From the NCBI RefSeq assembly GCF_011043735.1, contig NZ_JAAKGV010000007.1, positions 232,862 through 296,861 of the forward strand: a stretch of 64,000 nt of DNA, read 5' to 3'. The translations under genes were made by a program, and so were the position numbers. Below, piece by piece: positions 1 to 11,585 of the stretch. Position 1 is the stretch's first letter. The number at the start of each line of letters is the position of its first letter. This DNA comes from Methylobacterium sp. DB0501 (GTDB taxonomy: Bacteria > Pseudomonadota > Alphaproteobacteria > Rhizobiales > Beijerinckiaceae). A model generated the notes under the pieces. It was not told where the DNA came from and did no database searches. It worked only from the letters and a program-made list of their open reading frames with translations.

Positions 1-205
1 CCGCGACCGCCGCATCGATGGCGTTGCCGCCCTGCTTGAGCACGTCGACGCCGACCTGGGTCGCGTAGTGCTGCGCCGTGACGACCATGCCGTGCTCGGC
101 GGCGACCGGCGCCCGCGAGGCCGCGACCGCGGCGTCCCGCGGGACCGCGACGACGAGGAAGGTGGTCAGAAGGAAGATGCCGGCCGAGGCGATCCTGTGG
201 CGCAT
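1..205 (-). CDS. ggt: gamma-glutamyltransferase, N-terminal part (runs off window)
   Basis: Only the first 68 codons are present; the gene continues beyond base 1. The start is the ATG at 205. A signal peptide (MRHRIASAGIFLLTTFLVV) leads into the conserved beginning of the mature gamma-glutamyltransferase large subunit: a hit around HGMVVTAQHYATQVG followed by VLKQGGNAIDAAVA. Family members are periplasmic Ntn-hydrolases that cleave glutathione and transfer the gamma-glutamyl group, and they self-process at a Thr that lies outside the window. The gene is divergent from the MBL gene at 415. The identification rests on the N-terminal motif only. Confidence 0.85.
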   Translation of the reverse strand, partial: MRHRIASAGIFLLTTFLVVAVPRDAAVAASRAPVAAEHGMVVTAQHYATQVGVDVLKQGGNAIDAAVA

Positions 206-414
206 GAAAGTCCTGCCCTTCGGTGATTCGCCGCCACGGTACACGATGGTCGCGCGCCGCTGTATCGCGCCGACGCTTGTCCCGGCGCGGCGTCGCTGCC
301 CGGCGGGGCGTTTCGGCGGATCGAGGATCACGATCGTGAGCGGGCACCGGCCCGGGCATCCCCTTCCGCCCCGCGCGCTCTAGCTGCGCAGGGCAGACGC
401 ACAGGGAGGCCCCG

Positions 415-1392
415 ATGTCGATGACCCGCCGCACCCTCATGGCCGGAGGCGTCCTCGCGGGCCCCGTCCTCGCGAGCGCCCCGGGCCTCGCCGGCGGCGG
501 CGCCGCGCTCGCTGCGCCCGCCGCCGGGCTGCCGGGAGTCTACCGCTACGCCGTCGGCGAGGCCTCGGTCACCGCCCTGCACGAGGGCGGGGTGATGCGC
601 CCCCTCGATGCGAGCTTCGTGCGCAACGCCCCGCTGCCCGAGGTGCAGGCGGCGCTCGAACAGGCCTTCCTGCCGACCAAGACCTTCCCGACCACCTTCA
701 CCCCGCTCCTCCTCACCCTCGGGGGCAAGCGGGTCCTGGTCGATGCGGGTTTTGCCGACCAGGGCCCGCCCGGCACCGGCGGTGCGCTCCGTGGGCTGGC
801 CCTCGCCGGAATCGATCCGGGCGCGGTCGACGCGGTGGTGATCAGTCACTTCCACCCCGACCACATCCTCGGCCTCAAGCGCAAGGACGGCACGCCGACC
901 TTCCCGAACGCGCAGGTCCTGGTGCCGGAGGCCGAATGGCGCTTCTGGATGGATGACGGTCGGATGGCGAACCCTCCGGACGCCCTGAAGACCAATCTCG
1001 GCATCGTGCAGAAGACGTTCGGTGGCGGCCTGAAGGTCGAGCGCTATCCTTGGGACAAGGAGGTGCTGCCCGGCCTCACGGCGCTCGGCACGCCCGGCCA
1101 CACCCCGGGCCACACCTCGTTCCGGCTCGAATCCGGCGGGCGCCGGCTCCTGATCGCCTCCGACATCACCAACCACCCGGCGCTGTTCGTGCGCCATCCC
1201 GACTGGTCGGCGATCTTCGACATGGATGCCGATCAGGCCCGCGCCACCCGCCACAGGATGCTGGCGCTGATGGCCGACGGGCGGGCACCGGTGGCGTTCT
1301 ACCACGCCCCCTTCCCGGCCGCCGGGCACATCGCCAGGGCCGGCGCAGGCTACGAGTTCGTGCCGCTGCAATGGGGGGTGGAGCTCGCCTGA
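415..1392 (+). CDS. Tat-exported MBL-fold metallo-hydrolase
   Basis: A 325-residue metallo-beta-lactamase-fold hydrolase. The N-terminus MTRRTLMAGG followed by an Ala-rich hydrophobic stretch looks like a twin-arginine signal, so the protein is probably periplasmic. The zinc motif HxHxDH is seen as HFHPDH starting at His145, and further metal ligands lie in TPGHTPGHT and in the C-terminal FYHAPFPAAGHI. The ATG at 415 has AGGGAGG just upstream. Relatives include lactonase-like and phosphodiesterase-like enzymes; the substrate cannot be told from sequence. It stands alone between divergent ggt and nadK. Confidence 0.85.
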   Translation: MSMTRRTLMAGGVLAGPVLASAPGLAGGGAALAAPAAGLPGVYRYAVGEASVTALHEGGVMRPLDASFVRNAPLPEVQAALEQAFLPTKTFPTTFTPLLLTLGGKRVLVDAGFADQGPPGTGGALRGLALAGIDPGAVDAVVISHFHPDHILGLKRKDGTPTFPNAQVLVPEAEWRFWMDDGRMANPPDALKTNLGIVQKTFGGGLKVERYPWDKEVLPGLTALGTPGHTPGHTSFRLESGGRRLLIASDITNHPALFVRHPDWSAIFDMDADQARATRHRMLALMADGRAPVAFYHAPFPAAGHIARAGAGYEFVPLQWGVELA

Positions 1393-1636
1393 GACCGCCC
1401 GGCTCTGCGGTCCGCGCCCAGGCCCGGGCCGCTCCCATCCCGCCCCGCGGCGAGCCGGGCCGGGGTCGCCGCCCCGGCGTCGCGGAAGGTGGTGTAGACG
1501 AGACGCGGACGCTCCATGCTATGCCTCCTCCGACGCGGCCGGCGGCGGCCCGGCGGCGTTCCGTTCCCCGGATCGTCGCGGGGCGGCCGCGGGGACCGGT
1601 GCGGCAGGATCTCATTCTCGGCAGTCGGGACACCAC

Positions 1637-2407
1637 ATGGCGCGGCGCTTCAAACAGATCGCCTTCATCGCGAGCCCGACGCCCGATGCCCGCGAGGCGG
1701 CCGAGCTCCTGATGCAGCGCTACGACCACGTGCCGCCCGAGGAGGCCGACGTGGTGGTGGGCTTGGGGGGCGACGGGCTGATGCTGCAGGCGCTGCACCG
1801 CTTCATGGGCACGGCCAAGCCGATCTACGGCATGAACCGCGGCACCGTCGGCTTCCTGATGAACGAGTTCCACCTCGACGACCTGATCGAGCGGCTGGAG
1901 GTGGCGCAACGCAGCGTGGTCCACCCGCTCCTGATGGTCGCGACCGACGTGCTCGGCCTCACCTACACGGCGCGGGCGGTCAACGAGGTCTACATGCTGC
2001 GCCAGACCCACCAGACCGCCAAGCTGAAGATCTCGATCGACGGCCAGGTGCGCCTGCCCGAGCTGATCGCCGACGGGGTGCTGGCGGCGACCCCCGTGGG
2101 CTCCACCGCCTACAACCTCTCGGTCGGCGGGCCGATCCTGCCCATCTCCTCCCAGCTCATCGCGCTCACCCCGATCTCGGCCTTCCGGCCGCGGCGCCAG
2201 GGCAGCGTGCTCCTGCCCAGCCATGCCCGCATCCGCATCGAGGTGAAGGACCCGGAATACCGCCCCGTCGCGGCGGTGGCCGACCACACCGAGTTCCGCC
2301 GCGTCGCCCGGGTCGAGACCCAGCTCGATCGCTCCACCGACCTCGTGATGCTGCACGATCCCGGCCAGGGCATGGACGAGCGCATCCTGCGCGAGCAGTT
2401 CGGGTAG
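1637..2407 (+). CDS. nadK: NAD kinase
   Basis: A 256-residue cytosolic NAD kinase, which phosphorylates NAD to NADP with ATP. The diagnostic GGDG is at residues 44-47 (VGLGGDGLMLQAL), followed by the YGMNRGTVGFLMNEF block and the conserved STAYNLSVGGPI motif of the substrate site. The length fits the short alphaproteobacterial form. The ATG at 1637 is used. The sensor kinase gene follows 145 bases later on the same strand. Confidence 0.95.
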   Translation: MARRFKQIAFIASPTPDAREAAELLMQRYDHVPPEEADVVVGLGGDGLMLQALHRFMGTAKPIYGMNRGTVGFLMNEFHLDDLIERLEVAQRSVVHPLLMVATDVLGLTYTARAVNEVYMLRQTHQTAKLKISIDGQVRLPELIADGVLAATPVGSTAYNLSVGGPILPISSQLIALTPISAFRPRRQGSVLLPSHARIRIEVKDPEYRPVAAVADHTEFRRVARVETQLDRSTDLVMLHDPGQGMDERILREQFG

Positions 2408-2552
2408 CGTCCCGACCTTGGGGCACCGGCGCCCACTGGAAGCCGGCCTACGCCCCCATAGATCCGTCGCCGGGCTCGCTGTCAGGGCCCCGCCACGGAG
2501 CCGCCCGGATGCCCGACCGCCTGCCCCCGTCCCCGTCCCAGGCTCGCATCCG

Positions 2553-4925
<2,373 letters not shown>

Positions 4926-4928
4926 GGC

Positions 4929-5243
4929 TCAGCCCCGACCCCGCCCCGGCCCGGTCCCCTCGTCCCACACGCTCCAGCGAAACACCTCGGTGCCGGCCCC
5001 GTCCACGATGCGCACCGCCTCGGCGGCCGGCCCCGAGCGCTGGGGCACCCGGGCGCGGCGGAACAGGCGAAGCGCCCGCTCGCGGGCCGCGTCGAGGCCC
5101 GCGGTGCGGATCGAGGCGCGCTGGACCGGCGCGTCCTCGGGGCCGATGATCTCGATGTGGTAGGTTTCGCGCAGCAAGGCTCTGGGGGCTCCGGTCGGCT
5201 CCCTCAATAGGGGAGCCGGGCCGGTGGGCGCCAGGGGCCGCAT
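4929..5243 (-). CDS. hypothetical small protein
   Basis: An unrecognised protein of about 104 residues ending 4 bases beyond the kinase stop, convergent with it. The plausible coding core runs from ETYHIEIIGPEDAP through RERALRLFRRARVPQ to FRWSVWDE, with alternating hydrophobic strands and a balanced charge pattern that the opposite frames lack. The N-terminal 25 residues are Pro-rich, so the true start could be downstream at a TTG near 5180. It lies 82 bases behind speG on the same strand. Confidence 0.5.
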   Translation of the reverse strand: MRPLAPTGPAPLLREPTGAPRALLRETYHIEIIGPEDAPVQRASIRTAGLDAARERALRLFRRARVPQRSGPAAEAVRIVDGAGTEVFRWSVWDEGTGPGRGRG

Positions 5244-5324
5244 GCTGCATTCTGTGAGCGTGCCCCGGCCGGCGCGGGGCTCCAGCGCATGCACGCCGCC
5301 GCCCCGTCGGGCGGCCCGCGGGCG

Positions 5325-5879
5325 TCAGGTCGTCAGCACCGGCTCGTTGACGTCGCCGCCGCCGCGCTGGGCGAGATAGGCCGGCTGGAACATGCACATC
5401 CGCACCGCGTCGCGGTACTTGCCGTTGACGAAGAACTCGTCGCGCAGGGTGCCCTCGGTCTCGAAGCCGCAGGCCTCGTAGATGCCGATGGCCCGCCGGT
5501 TGTCCTTGTCGACGTGCAGGTAGAGCTTGTGGATGTTGAGCACCTTGAAGGCGTAGTCCATCGCGATCTGGGTCGAGCGCTTGGCGTAGCCGCGGCCCTG
5601 GAAGGACGGGTGGATCGCGATCTGGAACTCGCAGGAGCGGTGAAGGTGGTTGATCTCCACGAGCTCGACCAGCCCGGCCCGCTCGTTCTCCGGCGTGGCG
5701 ATGATGAAGCGGCGCTCGGTCTGGTTGTGGATGTTGCGCTCGTAGAGCTGCGCCAGCTCGGCGAAGGATTCGTAGGCCTCCTCGAACCAGTAGCGCATGA
5801 TGCTGTCGTTGTTGTTGAGCTGGTGCACGAAGAGCAGGTCCTCGCGTTCCAGCGGTCGCAGCTTGATGGTCGGAGCCAT
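5325..5879 (-). CDS. speG: spermidine N1-acetyltransferase (GNAT)
   Basis: A 184-residue GNAT acetyltransferase of the SpeG type, expected to acetylate spermidine or spermine from acetyl-CoA in the cytoplasm. The sequence has the SpeG-like start ([19 protein letters not shown]), the polyamine-site region [13 protein letters not shown], the acetyl-CoA loop [13 protein letters not shown], and the C-terminal [19 protein letters not shown] block. The ATG at 5879 is preferred over an earlier in-frame start whose product would carry an Arg-rich leader. Context gives no further role. Confidence 0.9.
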   Translation of the reverse strand: MAPTIKLRPLEREDLLFVHQLNNNDSIMRYWFEEAYESFAELAQLYERNIHNQTERRFIIATPENERAGLVELVEINHLHRSCEFQIAIHPSFQGRGYAKRSTQIAMDYAFKVLNIHKLYLHVDKDNRRAIGIYEACGFETEGTLRDEFFVNGKYRDAVRMCMFQPAYLAQRGGGDVNEPVLTT

Positions 5880-5913
5880 GGTCGTCCGGTCGTGCCCGCG
5901 GAAGGCCCGGATC

Positions 5914-6228
5914 CTACTCCTCCGGCACCGTCCCGTCACCCGCCGACAGGGCGGCGACGGCTTCCGCGAGGCGGTCCCAGCCCTCGGCGAGGCGCGTGAC
6001 CTCGACGGTGAGCCGCTCCAGTGCCGCCGCGGCCTCGGCGCCCTCCGGCGTCGCCCGCACCTCGGCGGAGAGGGGTGTGTCGCGCAGGGCCGTCAGCCGG
6101 TTGCGCAGCTGGCCCCGCAGGGCGGCCAGCCGCCGGCGCCCGGCCTCCCCGGGCAGCGGCCCGTCCGCGGCGTCCGCCGGGGCGTCCTCGTCCACCAGCC
6201 GCAGCCAGCGGGATCCGGTCTCGGGCAT
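5914..6228 (-). CDS. hypothetical helical protein
   Basis: A 104-residue protein with no family I recognise. It reads as amphipathic helix: [16 protein letters not shown], then a run rich in Glu, Ala and Leu that could form a coiled coil. No signal peptide or Cys is seen. The ATG at 6228 is preceded by ACGGAGG, a good ribosome-binding site. The stop lies 35 bases before the speG start, so the two may be co-transcribed. Confidence 0.55.
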   Translation of the reverse strand: MPETGSRWLRLVDEDAPADAADGPLPGEAGRRRLAALRGQLRNRLTALRDTPLSAEVRATPEGAEAAAALERLTVEVTRLAEGWDRLAEAVAALSAGDGTVPEE

Positions 6229-6435
6229 CGCAGCCTCCGTCTTCCGGTGAGCCGCCGATGCTGCGCGCCAGGCACGAACAAGTCGTTAACGAAACCTTGA
6301 GAATGCCGCCCGCGGGAAGACGAGGCCGGGCGGGTGCGGAAAATTCATTCGCCGTCAGCAATCTTGACAGGTTTTCCGGGCAGGATCGGGCGCGAAAACC
6401 GCCACATTGCGGTGGCAGGCGTGGTTCGGGCGAGG

Positions 6436-7671
6436 ATGGAGCGGCGGGGAATGGGCGTGCGGGGAAGGACGATCCTGTGCCTGGCGGCCCTGCTCGCGGC
6501 AGCGCCGGCGATCGCCGCCCCCAAGCATCTCGCTCCGGTGCCGCCCGCCACGGTCGCCCTGATGGCGGCGCGCAATATGGCGCCCTCGGCGCCGGTGCTG
6601 CTGCGGGCCTACAAGCAGGAAGCCGAGATCGAGGTGTGGAAGCGGGCCGCGGATGGTCGCTTCGTCCACCTCAAGACCTTCCCGATCTGCCGCTGGTCGG
6701 GCCAGCTCGGCCCCAAGACCCGGGCCGGCGACCGCCAGGCGCCGGAGGGCTTCTACTCCGTGGCGGCGCGGCAGCTGAACCCGAACTCGGCCTATTACCT
6801 CTCCTTCGACGTCGGCTATCCCAACGCCTACGACCGGGCCCATGGCGGCACCGGCTCGGCCCTGATGGTGCACGGCACCTGCTCCTCGGCCGGCTGCTTC
6901 GCCATGACCGACCGGCAGGTCGGCGAGATCTACGCCCTGGTGCGCGACGCGCTCGCCGGCGGCCAGGCGGCGTTCCAGTTCCAGGCCTTCCCGTTCCGGA
7001 TGACCGCCCGCGCCCTGGCGCGCCACCGCACCGACCGGCACATCGCCTTCTGGCGCCAGCTCAAGGAGGGCTCGGACCGGTTCGAGGCGACGGGCCGCGA
7101 GCCGCTGGTCGGCGTCGAGGGCGGGCGCTACGTCTTCTCGCCCTATCCCGACCCGGCGGTCGAGGCCCTGGCGGCGGCGCGGCGCACGGAGGAGGAGGCC
7201 CGCATCCAGGCCCTCGTCGAGGGCGGGGTGGAGGCGGTGCGCACCACCTACGCCGATGGCGGCCAGCATCCGAGCTTCACCGCCTTGATCAAGCGTGCCT
7301 CGGCCTTCGCCTCCATGGCCGGCCCGGCCGCCGTCACCACCGCGACCGCCTACGCCGCCGACGGGATCGCGACGGCGAGCCTCGCCCCGGCCTTCATCGT
7401 GCCGGCCGGCCTCGGCGACGTCAGCCGGCCCGAGGCCCTGGCGCTCGCCGGGCGCGAGGTGGTGGTGGTCCCGGCCCGCCGCCGCCCGGCCCCGCCGATC
7501 CACCCGATCCAGGTCGCGGCTTCCTTCGTGCCGCTGCCGGTGATCGAGACCGAGCCGTCGCCGTTCTCGCGCCTGCCCCTGGCCGAGGAGCCGTCCCGCC
7601 TCACCCTCGCGGCGTCGGCGGAGCCGGCGCGGCCGCGGTTCCTGACAGCGAAATTCGCGGCGTTGCCGTAG
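6436..7671 (+). CDS. L,D-transpeptidase (YkuD/YafK family)
   Basis: A periplasmic L,D-transpeptidase of about 411 residues. A cleavable signal (GRTILCLAALLAAAPAIAAP) is followed by the YkuD catalytic domain, whose active site reads MVHGTCSSAGCFAMTD with nucleophile Cys154 and the conserved upstream His. Such enzymes make or trim 3-3 cross-links, or attach proteins to peptidoglycan; the YafK subgroup acts as an amidase on the Braun lipoprotein link in E. coli. The C-terminal 170 residues are Ala/Pro-rich and unfamiliar. The ATG at 6436 is chosen; one at 6451 is equally possible. Confidence 0.88.
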   Translation: MERRGMGVRGRTILCLAALLAAAPAIAAPKHLAPVPPATVALMAARNMAPSAPVLLRAYKQEAEIEVWKRAADGRFVHLKTFPICRWSGQLGPKTRAGDRQAPEGFYSVAARQLNPNSAYYLSFDVGYPNAYDRAHGGTGSALMVHGTCSSAGCFAMTDRQVGEIYALVRDALAGGQAAFQFQAFPFRMTARALARHRTDRHIAFWRQLKEGSDRFEATGREPLVGVEGGRYVFSPYPDPAVEALAAARRTEEEARIQALVEGGVEAVRTTYADGGQHPSFTALIKRASAFASMAGPAAVTTATAYAADGIATASLAPAFIVPAGLGDVSRPEALALAGREVVVVPARRRPAPPIHPIQVAASFVPLPVIETEPSPFSRLPLAEEPSRLTLAASAEPARPRFLTAKFAALP

Positions 7672-7747
7672 GGCGGCGGCCGGAAAGGTCTGCTCGATCC
7701 GCGGAGCGTTCGATTGGCGTCGATCGGCTCGCGCAATCGGCGCCTGT

Positions 7748-9016
7748 TCACCAATACAACTGCGCCCGCCCGATGAACGCATCCGCGTCGATCGTCCGGC
7801 GGTTGAAGTTCAGGCTCGCCGGCGAGGGCGAGGTGTGGGAGCGGACGTAGTCGAACACGAAGCGGATGTTGCGGTCCGGGTACCAGTTGATGCCGGCGGT
7901 GAAGTCCTGCTCGATGCCGCCGCGGATGGTGCGGTCCTGAAGATCGATGGCGCTGTAGCGCAGGCCCAGCTCGAACACCCCGGTGCCGCCGCGGCTCACG
8001 CGCTGCGCCTCCTCGACCTGCACGCCGCCGAACACCGCGTATTCGGTGGCGTAGTTGGGGGCGATCACGTAGCGCCGGCCCTTGCCGTTGAGGAGCAGGC
8101 CGGCCTGGATGTAGCCGCCCTGGAAGCTCAGGGACGGCGCGCCGCCGAAGCGGCCGATCTCGGTCAGGATGTACTCGGCCTGGAGCCGGAACGGCCCGGT
8201 CTGCCAGGCCGCCTCGAGCCCGACGCGGCCGATGCTCGCCGCGTCGCGGATGCTGCCGGTATTCACGAATTGCCGCGCGAACAGGAACGCCTCGGAGCGG
8301 CTCGACAGGGTGAGCGCGCTGCCGTCGTTCGGCAGCGAGCGGTAGCTGCCGGCGAGCCCAACATGCAGGACGTCGTACCCGTCCTTGCTGAGATACGGCG
8401 CGTAGGTGACGCGGGTGGTCGAGGCGACGCCCTGCGTGCCGATGCCGGCATTGTTGATGTTGCCGCCGAACACGCTCGTCACGGCGGTCCATCTCTCGCC
8501 GTGGGTGCCGACGGCGAAGCCGAAATTGCGCGCCGGCGCGAAGGCGTCGGCGAGCGAGCGCTCGGTGAACAGGGTGTTGTTGTCGGAGATCAGCTGGTTG
8601 AGGCTGAACGGCTCCTTCATGTTGCCGAGCGCCACGATAACGTCCTTGAAGCCCTTGTAGGCCACGACCGCGTCGTTGATCGGCCGGTTCGGCTCGGCGA
8701 AATCGTACTGGAAGGCGAGTTCGAGCTCCTTGCCGAGGGTCAGATAGCTCTCGATCCAGGAGCGGCGCACGGCGATCGGCGTGTCGAACACCGTGCCGAA
8801 GCCGCGCTGCTGCACCCGCCCGGTGCCGAAATCGAGCTGCAGGCGCCCGCCGATCCGCAGGGTCGCGGCATCGTCGGGGAATTTCAGGGTGATGCCCTTC
8901 TCGTCGATGCGCAATGTCTCGCCGAACGGGCCGGGCATTCCCTCGACCGCGGCGGCCGGCAGGCCGGCGGAGGCGACGAGGAGGACGGCGAGCGGCCAGG
9001 AACGGAAATTCGGCAT
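7748..9016 (-). CDS. phosphate-selective porin O/P family outer-membrane protein
   Basis: A 422-residue outer-membrane beta-barrel of the OprP/OprO family. It has a signal peptide (SWPLAVLLVASAGLPAAAV), an early GGRLQLDFG strand, the family block around LGKELELAFQYDFAEPNRP, many alternating aromatic strands, and a C-terminal aromatic residue (AQLYW) as required for BAM insertion. OprP-type porins form anion or phosphate channels, but no phosphate regulon gene is next to it, so specificity is open. It is convergent with the L,D-transpeptidase and divergent from the propeller gene at 9191. Confidence 0.88.
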   Translation of the reverse strand: MPNFRSWPLAVLLVASAGLPAAAVEGMPGPFGETLRIDEKGITLKFPDDAATLRIGGRLQLDFGTGRVQQRGFGTVFDTPIAVRRSWIESYLTLGKELELAFQYDFAEPNRPINDAVVAYKGFKDVIVALGNMKEPFSLNQLISDNNTLFTERSLADAFAPARNFGFAVGTHGERWTAVTSVFGGNINNAGIGTQGVASTTRVTYAPYLSKDGYDVLHVGLAGSYRSLPNDGSALTLSSRSEAFLFARQFVNTGSIRDAASIGRVGLEAAWQTGPFRLQAEYILTEIGRFGGAPSLSFQGGYIQAGLLLNGKGRRYVIAPNYATEYAVFGGVQVEEAQRVSRGGTGVFELGLRYSAIDLQDRTIRGGIEQDFTAGINWYPDRNIRFVFDYVRSHTSPSPASLNFNRRTIDADAFIGRAQLYW

Positions 9017-9190
9017 GACCGGGATCCACGCGACGGGTGCCGCAACGCTGCCCCCTATTGCATGACGGCGATGCGACCTTCAGTGGGTCCGGCGGCGATC
9101 GCCGGCCGATGTGGCCTCTGTGCCACGCCCGATTGCGGGCAACCGCCGGGTCGGGCCCGGGTTGTGTCCGGGACCCATCGAGGAACCTCC

Positions 9191-10228
9191 ATGCCGCCTG
9201 CCATCGACCGCCGCGCCTGCCTGTCCGGCCTCGCCGCCCTCGCCCTCGCGCCGGTGACCGGCCCTGCCCGGGCGCAAGGCCGTGAGCAGGGCAATGCCGG
9301 CCGCTCCGACACCCTCCTGGTGATGGAGAAGGGCGACCGCTCCTTGAGCTTCTACGAGCTCGCCAGCGGACGGCGCACCGGACGGGTCGATCTGCCGGGG
9401 GAGTACCCGCACGAATTCGTCGTCGACCGGGCCGGCGCGCGCGCCTATGTCGGCCTCTACGGCGCCAAGTCCTCGACCACTCCGGGCCCCGGGGGCGATG
9501 CTGTCTACGTCGTCGATCTGCCTGCGAGGAGCCTGTCGCATACCATCGCCTGTGCGCCGTTCCGGCGCCTGCACGGGATCCGGCTCGATGCCAGGGACCG
9601 GCTCTTCGTGCTGAGCGAGGACCGCGACGTGCTCCTCGGCTTCGACGCGCCGGGGCAGGCCGAGCGGCCGGACCGGGCGGTGGCGACCGGCGGCATCAAG
9701 GGCCACCTGTTCTCGCTGTCGCGGGACGGCGAGACGGCCTACATCGCCAACATCCTGTCGAACACCGTGAGCCGGGTCCGGCCCTTCGCTCCGGCGGAAG
9801 GACCGCGCGTGGCCGCGACCGGGCTGTGGCCGGAGGGCAATGCGCTCTCCCCCGACGAGGCGACCCTCTACGTCGCCAACCGCCGCAGCGCAACGCTGAC
9901 CGCACTCGCCGCCGAGGCGATGACGGTCACCCGGACGCTGCCGACCCGGGGGGACGTGGTGCGGGTCGATTGCGGGCCGGAGGGCGACCTGATCCTGGCG
10001 AACTACGCCGAGAAGAGCCTGTCGCTCCTCGATCCGGCCCTGAAGGAGGTGGCGGTGGTCGCGCTCGACGGGGCGCCGGTGGCGCTCGCGCGCCATCCGT
10101 CGAGCCCACTCGCCTTCGCGGCCCTGGAGAACGACCGGATCGCGATCGTCGACCTCGAGGGGCGGCGCGTCCAGGGCACGCTGGCCACCGGGCGCGAGCC
10201 CGACGTGATGGTGGTGCTGCCCGGCTGA
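9191..10228 (+). CDS. secreted YncE-like beta-propeller protein
   Basis: A 345-residue protein with an N-terminal export signal (MPPAIDRRACLSGLAALALAPVTGPARAQ) and repeated beta-propeller blades of the YncE/YVTN type: YVGLYGAKSS, FSLSRDGETAYIANILSNTV, NALSPDEATLYVANRRSATL and RHPSSPLAFAALENDRIAI. The ATG at 9191 sits behind GAGGAAC and is the only start giving a signal peptide. Propellers of this kind bind DNA or proteins or occur beside periplasmic redox systems; the ligand here is unknown. It is convergent with the GcrA-like gene. Confidence 0.82.
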   Translation: MPPAIDRRACLSGLAALALAPVTGPARAQGREQGNAGRSDTLLVMEKGDRSLSFYELASGRRTGRVDLPGEYPHEFVVDRAGARAYVGLYGAKSSTTPGPGGDAVYVVDLPARSLSHTIACAPFRRLHGIRLDARDRLFVLSEDRDVLLGFDAPGQAERPDRAVATGGIKGHLFSLSRDGETAYIANILSNTVSRVRPFAPAEGPRVAATGLWPEGNALSPDEATLYVANRRSATLTALAAEAMTVTRTLPTRGDVVRVDCGPEGDLILANYAEKSLSLLDPALKEVAVVALDGAPVALARHPSSPLAFAALENDRIAIVDLEGRRVQGTLATGREPDVMVVLPG

Positions 10229-10239
10229 CCGGGCTTCCG

Positions 10240-10262
10240 GCCGGGCCCCTTGCGGGCCCGGC
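10240..10262. terminator. GC-rich hairpin between convergent genes
   Basis: A perfect 9-bp stem (GCCGGGCCC / GGGCCCGGC) with a 5-base loop lies between the stops of the convergent propeller and GcrA-like genes. It has no T-tract, so it may act as a transcription barrier or mRNA 3' end rather than a classic intrinsic terminator. Confidence 0.4.
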
Positions 10263-10283
10263 ACGGACGCTCGGCGGGCGGCC

Positions 10284-11447
10284 TTACGCTGCCCGCATCG
10301 GCCGCTTCGGCGGCTCGAACACCGTGGCGTAGTGGGTGCGGCACCAGCGCTTGCCGGTGAGCACGCGGCAGCCGCAGACGCGCTTGGTCTCGATCGCGGT
10401 GCCGTCGCCGTCGGCCCAGAGCGGGAAGGTGCAGTCGAGGAGGCCGGCCTTGAGGAACAGCACGCCCTCGCCGCCATCGGCCGCCGCCGCCGGCACCCGG
10501 CGCGACATCGGCAGCGCGACGATGCTGCCCGCCTCGGCCCCCTCGACCGCCGGCTCCGCCTGGGCGAAGGGAGCGAGCGGACGGGCGGGCGCCTCGACGG
10601 GACGGGGCATCGCGGCTTGAGCCGGGATCGACTGGGCCGAGATGGGCTGGGCTGAGATGGGCTGGGCTTGGACCCGCGGAGCCATGGGCTGGGGCGCGCC
10701 CGGCGGCTTCACCGCGGGGGCCGCCTTCGCGACGGGAGCGGCGGGCTTGCGGACGGGAGCCGGCGCCTTGTTGGCCGCGAGGAAGGCCCGGGTCGCCTCT
10801 TCGAGGGCACGGGCGCTCATCACCGGCGCTTCCGCGCGGGGCTCGACCCGGGGGGCCGGCTTCTCGGCCTGCGGGGCCGCGGCGCGGGGCTGCGGCGCGG
10901 ACGCCGGGGCGGCGGGCTTCACAGGCGCGGGCTTCACGGCGGATTTCGCGGGCGCGGGCTTGGCCGCTTCGGCCTTGGCGACCGGAGCCGCCTCGGCCGA
11001 CAGCCGGGACGGCAGCACCTTGGGGGACGCGGGCTTGTCGGCCGCGGTCTCGGCGGTGAGGATCCGGGACGGCAGGATCCGGGGCGCCGGCGCCTTCTCG
11101 GGCTCGGCCTGCGCCGCAGGCCTGGCGGCCGCCGGCTTGGCGGGGATGCCCTGGGCCGGAGCGACCTTGGCGGGGATGACCTTCGCGACCGTCTCCGCCG
11201 GGGCGAGGGGCCTCGTCACGGGAGCCACCGGCTTGATCACCGAAGCGGCAGGCTTGGAAGCAGCAGGCTCGGCGACCTTGGCCGCCGCGGCGGCCTGCTG
11301 ACGCGCCAGGGCGGCCTGTGCCACCCGGCCGATCACGTCGGCGACCGTCGTGCCGACCACGCCGGCGATCTCCGCCGGGTCACGTCCCTCGATCCACAGC
11401 GCGACCGCCTTCTCGGTCGCCTCCGCCGTCCACACCGCGTCGTTCAT
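10284..11447 (-). CDS. GcrA-like cell-cycle regulator with long Pro/Ala linker
   Basis: A 387-residue protein with GcrA-like ends. Residues 5-48 match the GcrA helix-turn-helix (VWTAEATEKAVALWIEG, then TVADVIGRV). The last 50 residues carry the GcrA-type Cys/His block (LLDCTFPLW, CGCRV, WCRTHY) that contacts sigma-70. About 290 residues of Ala/Pro/Lys-rich linker separate them, far longer than in canonical GcrA (around 170 residues in total). GcrA acts with CcrM methylation in alphaproteobacterial cell-cycle control. This is probably a paralogue rather than the main copy. The ATG at 11447 precedes the HTH directly. Confidence 0.75.
   Translation of the reverse strand: MNDAVWTAEATEKAVALWIEGRDPAEIAGVVGTTVADVIGRVAQAALARQQAAAAAKVAEPAASKPAASVIKPVAPVTRPLAPAETVAKVIPAKVAPAQGIPAKPAAARPAAQAEPEKAPAPRILPSRILTAETAADKPASPKVLPSRLSAEAAPVAKAEAAKPAPAKSAVKPAPVKPAAPASAPQPRAAAPQAEKPAPRVEPRAEAPVMSARALEEATRAFLAANKAPAPVRKPAAPVAKAAPAVKPPGAPQPMAPRVQAQPISAQPISAQSIPAQAAMPRPVEAPARPLAPFAQAEPAVEGAEAGSIVALPMSRRVPAAAADGGEGVLFLKAGLLDCTFPLWADGDGTAIETKRVCGCRVLTGKRWCRTHYATVFEPPKRPMRAA
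10616..10676. repeat. 15-bp imperfect tandem repeats in the GcrA-like linker
   Basis: Inside the linker coding region, units close to GCCGAGATGGGCTGG are repeated, giving QPISAQPISAQ and related steps in the protein. Replication slippage would explain the linker's length. Confidence 0.6.
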
Positions 11448-11585
11448 TTCCAAAGGGGCTCTGTTCCAGTTCGAATCGGAAAGGCGGGATATACGGCGAG
11501 TCTCCTCACCAAGTCCCTTCTCTTGACGCAGGGGTGGGCTGCGACCGATCGCCTGCCCCGCGCCGGCCGCAGCCATGGTCCTGCC

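Noticed and set aside
7835..9190. Long upstream extension of the propeller gene frame.
   Set aside because: It lies antisense to the porin gene; the ATG at 9191 with a ribosome-binding site and signal peptide is the proper start.
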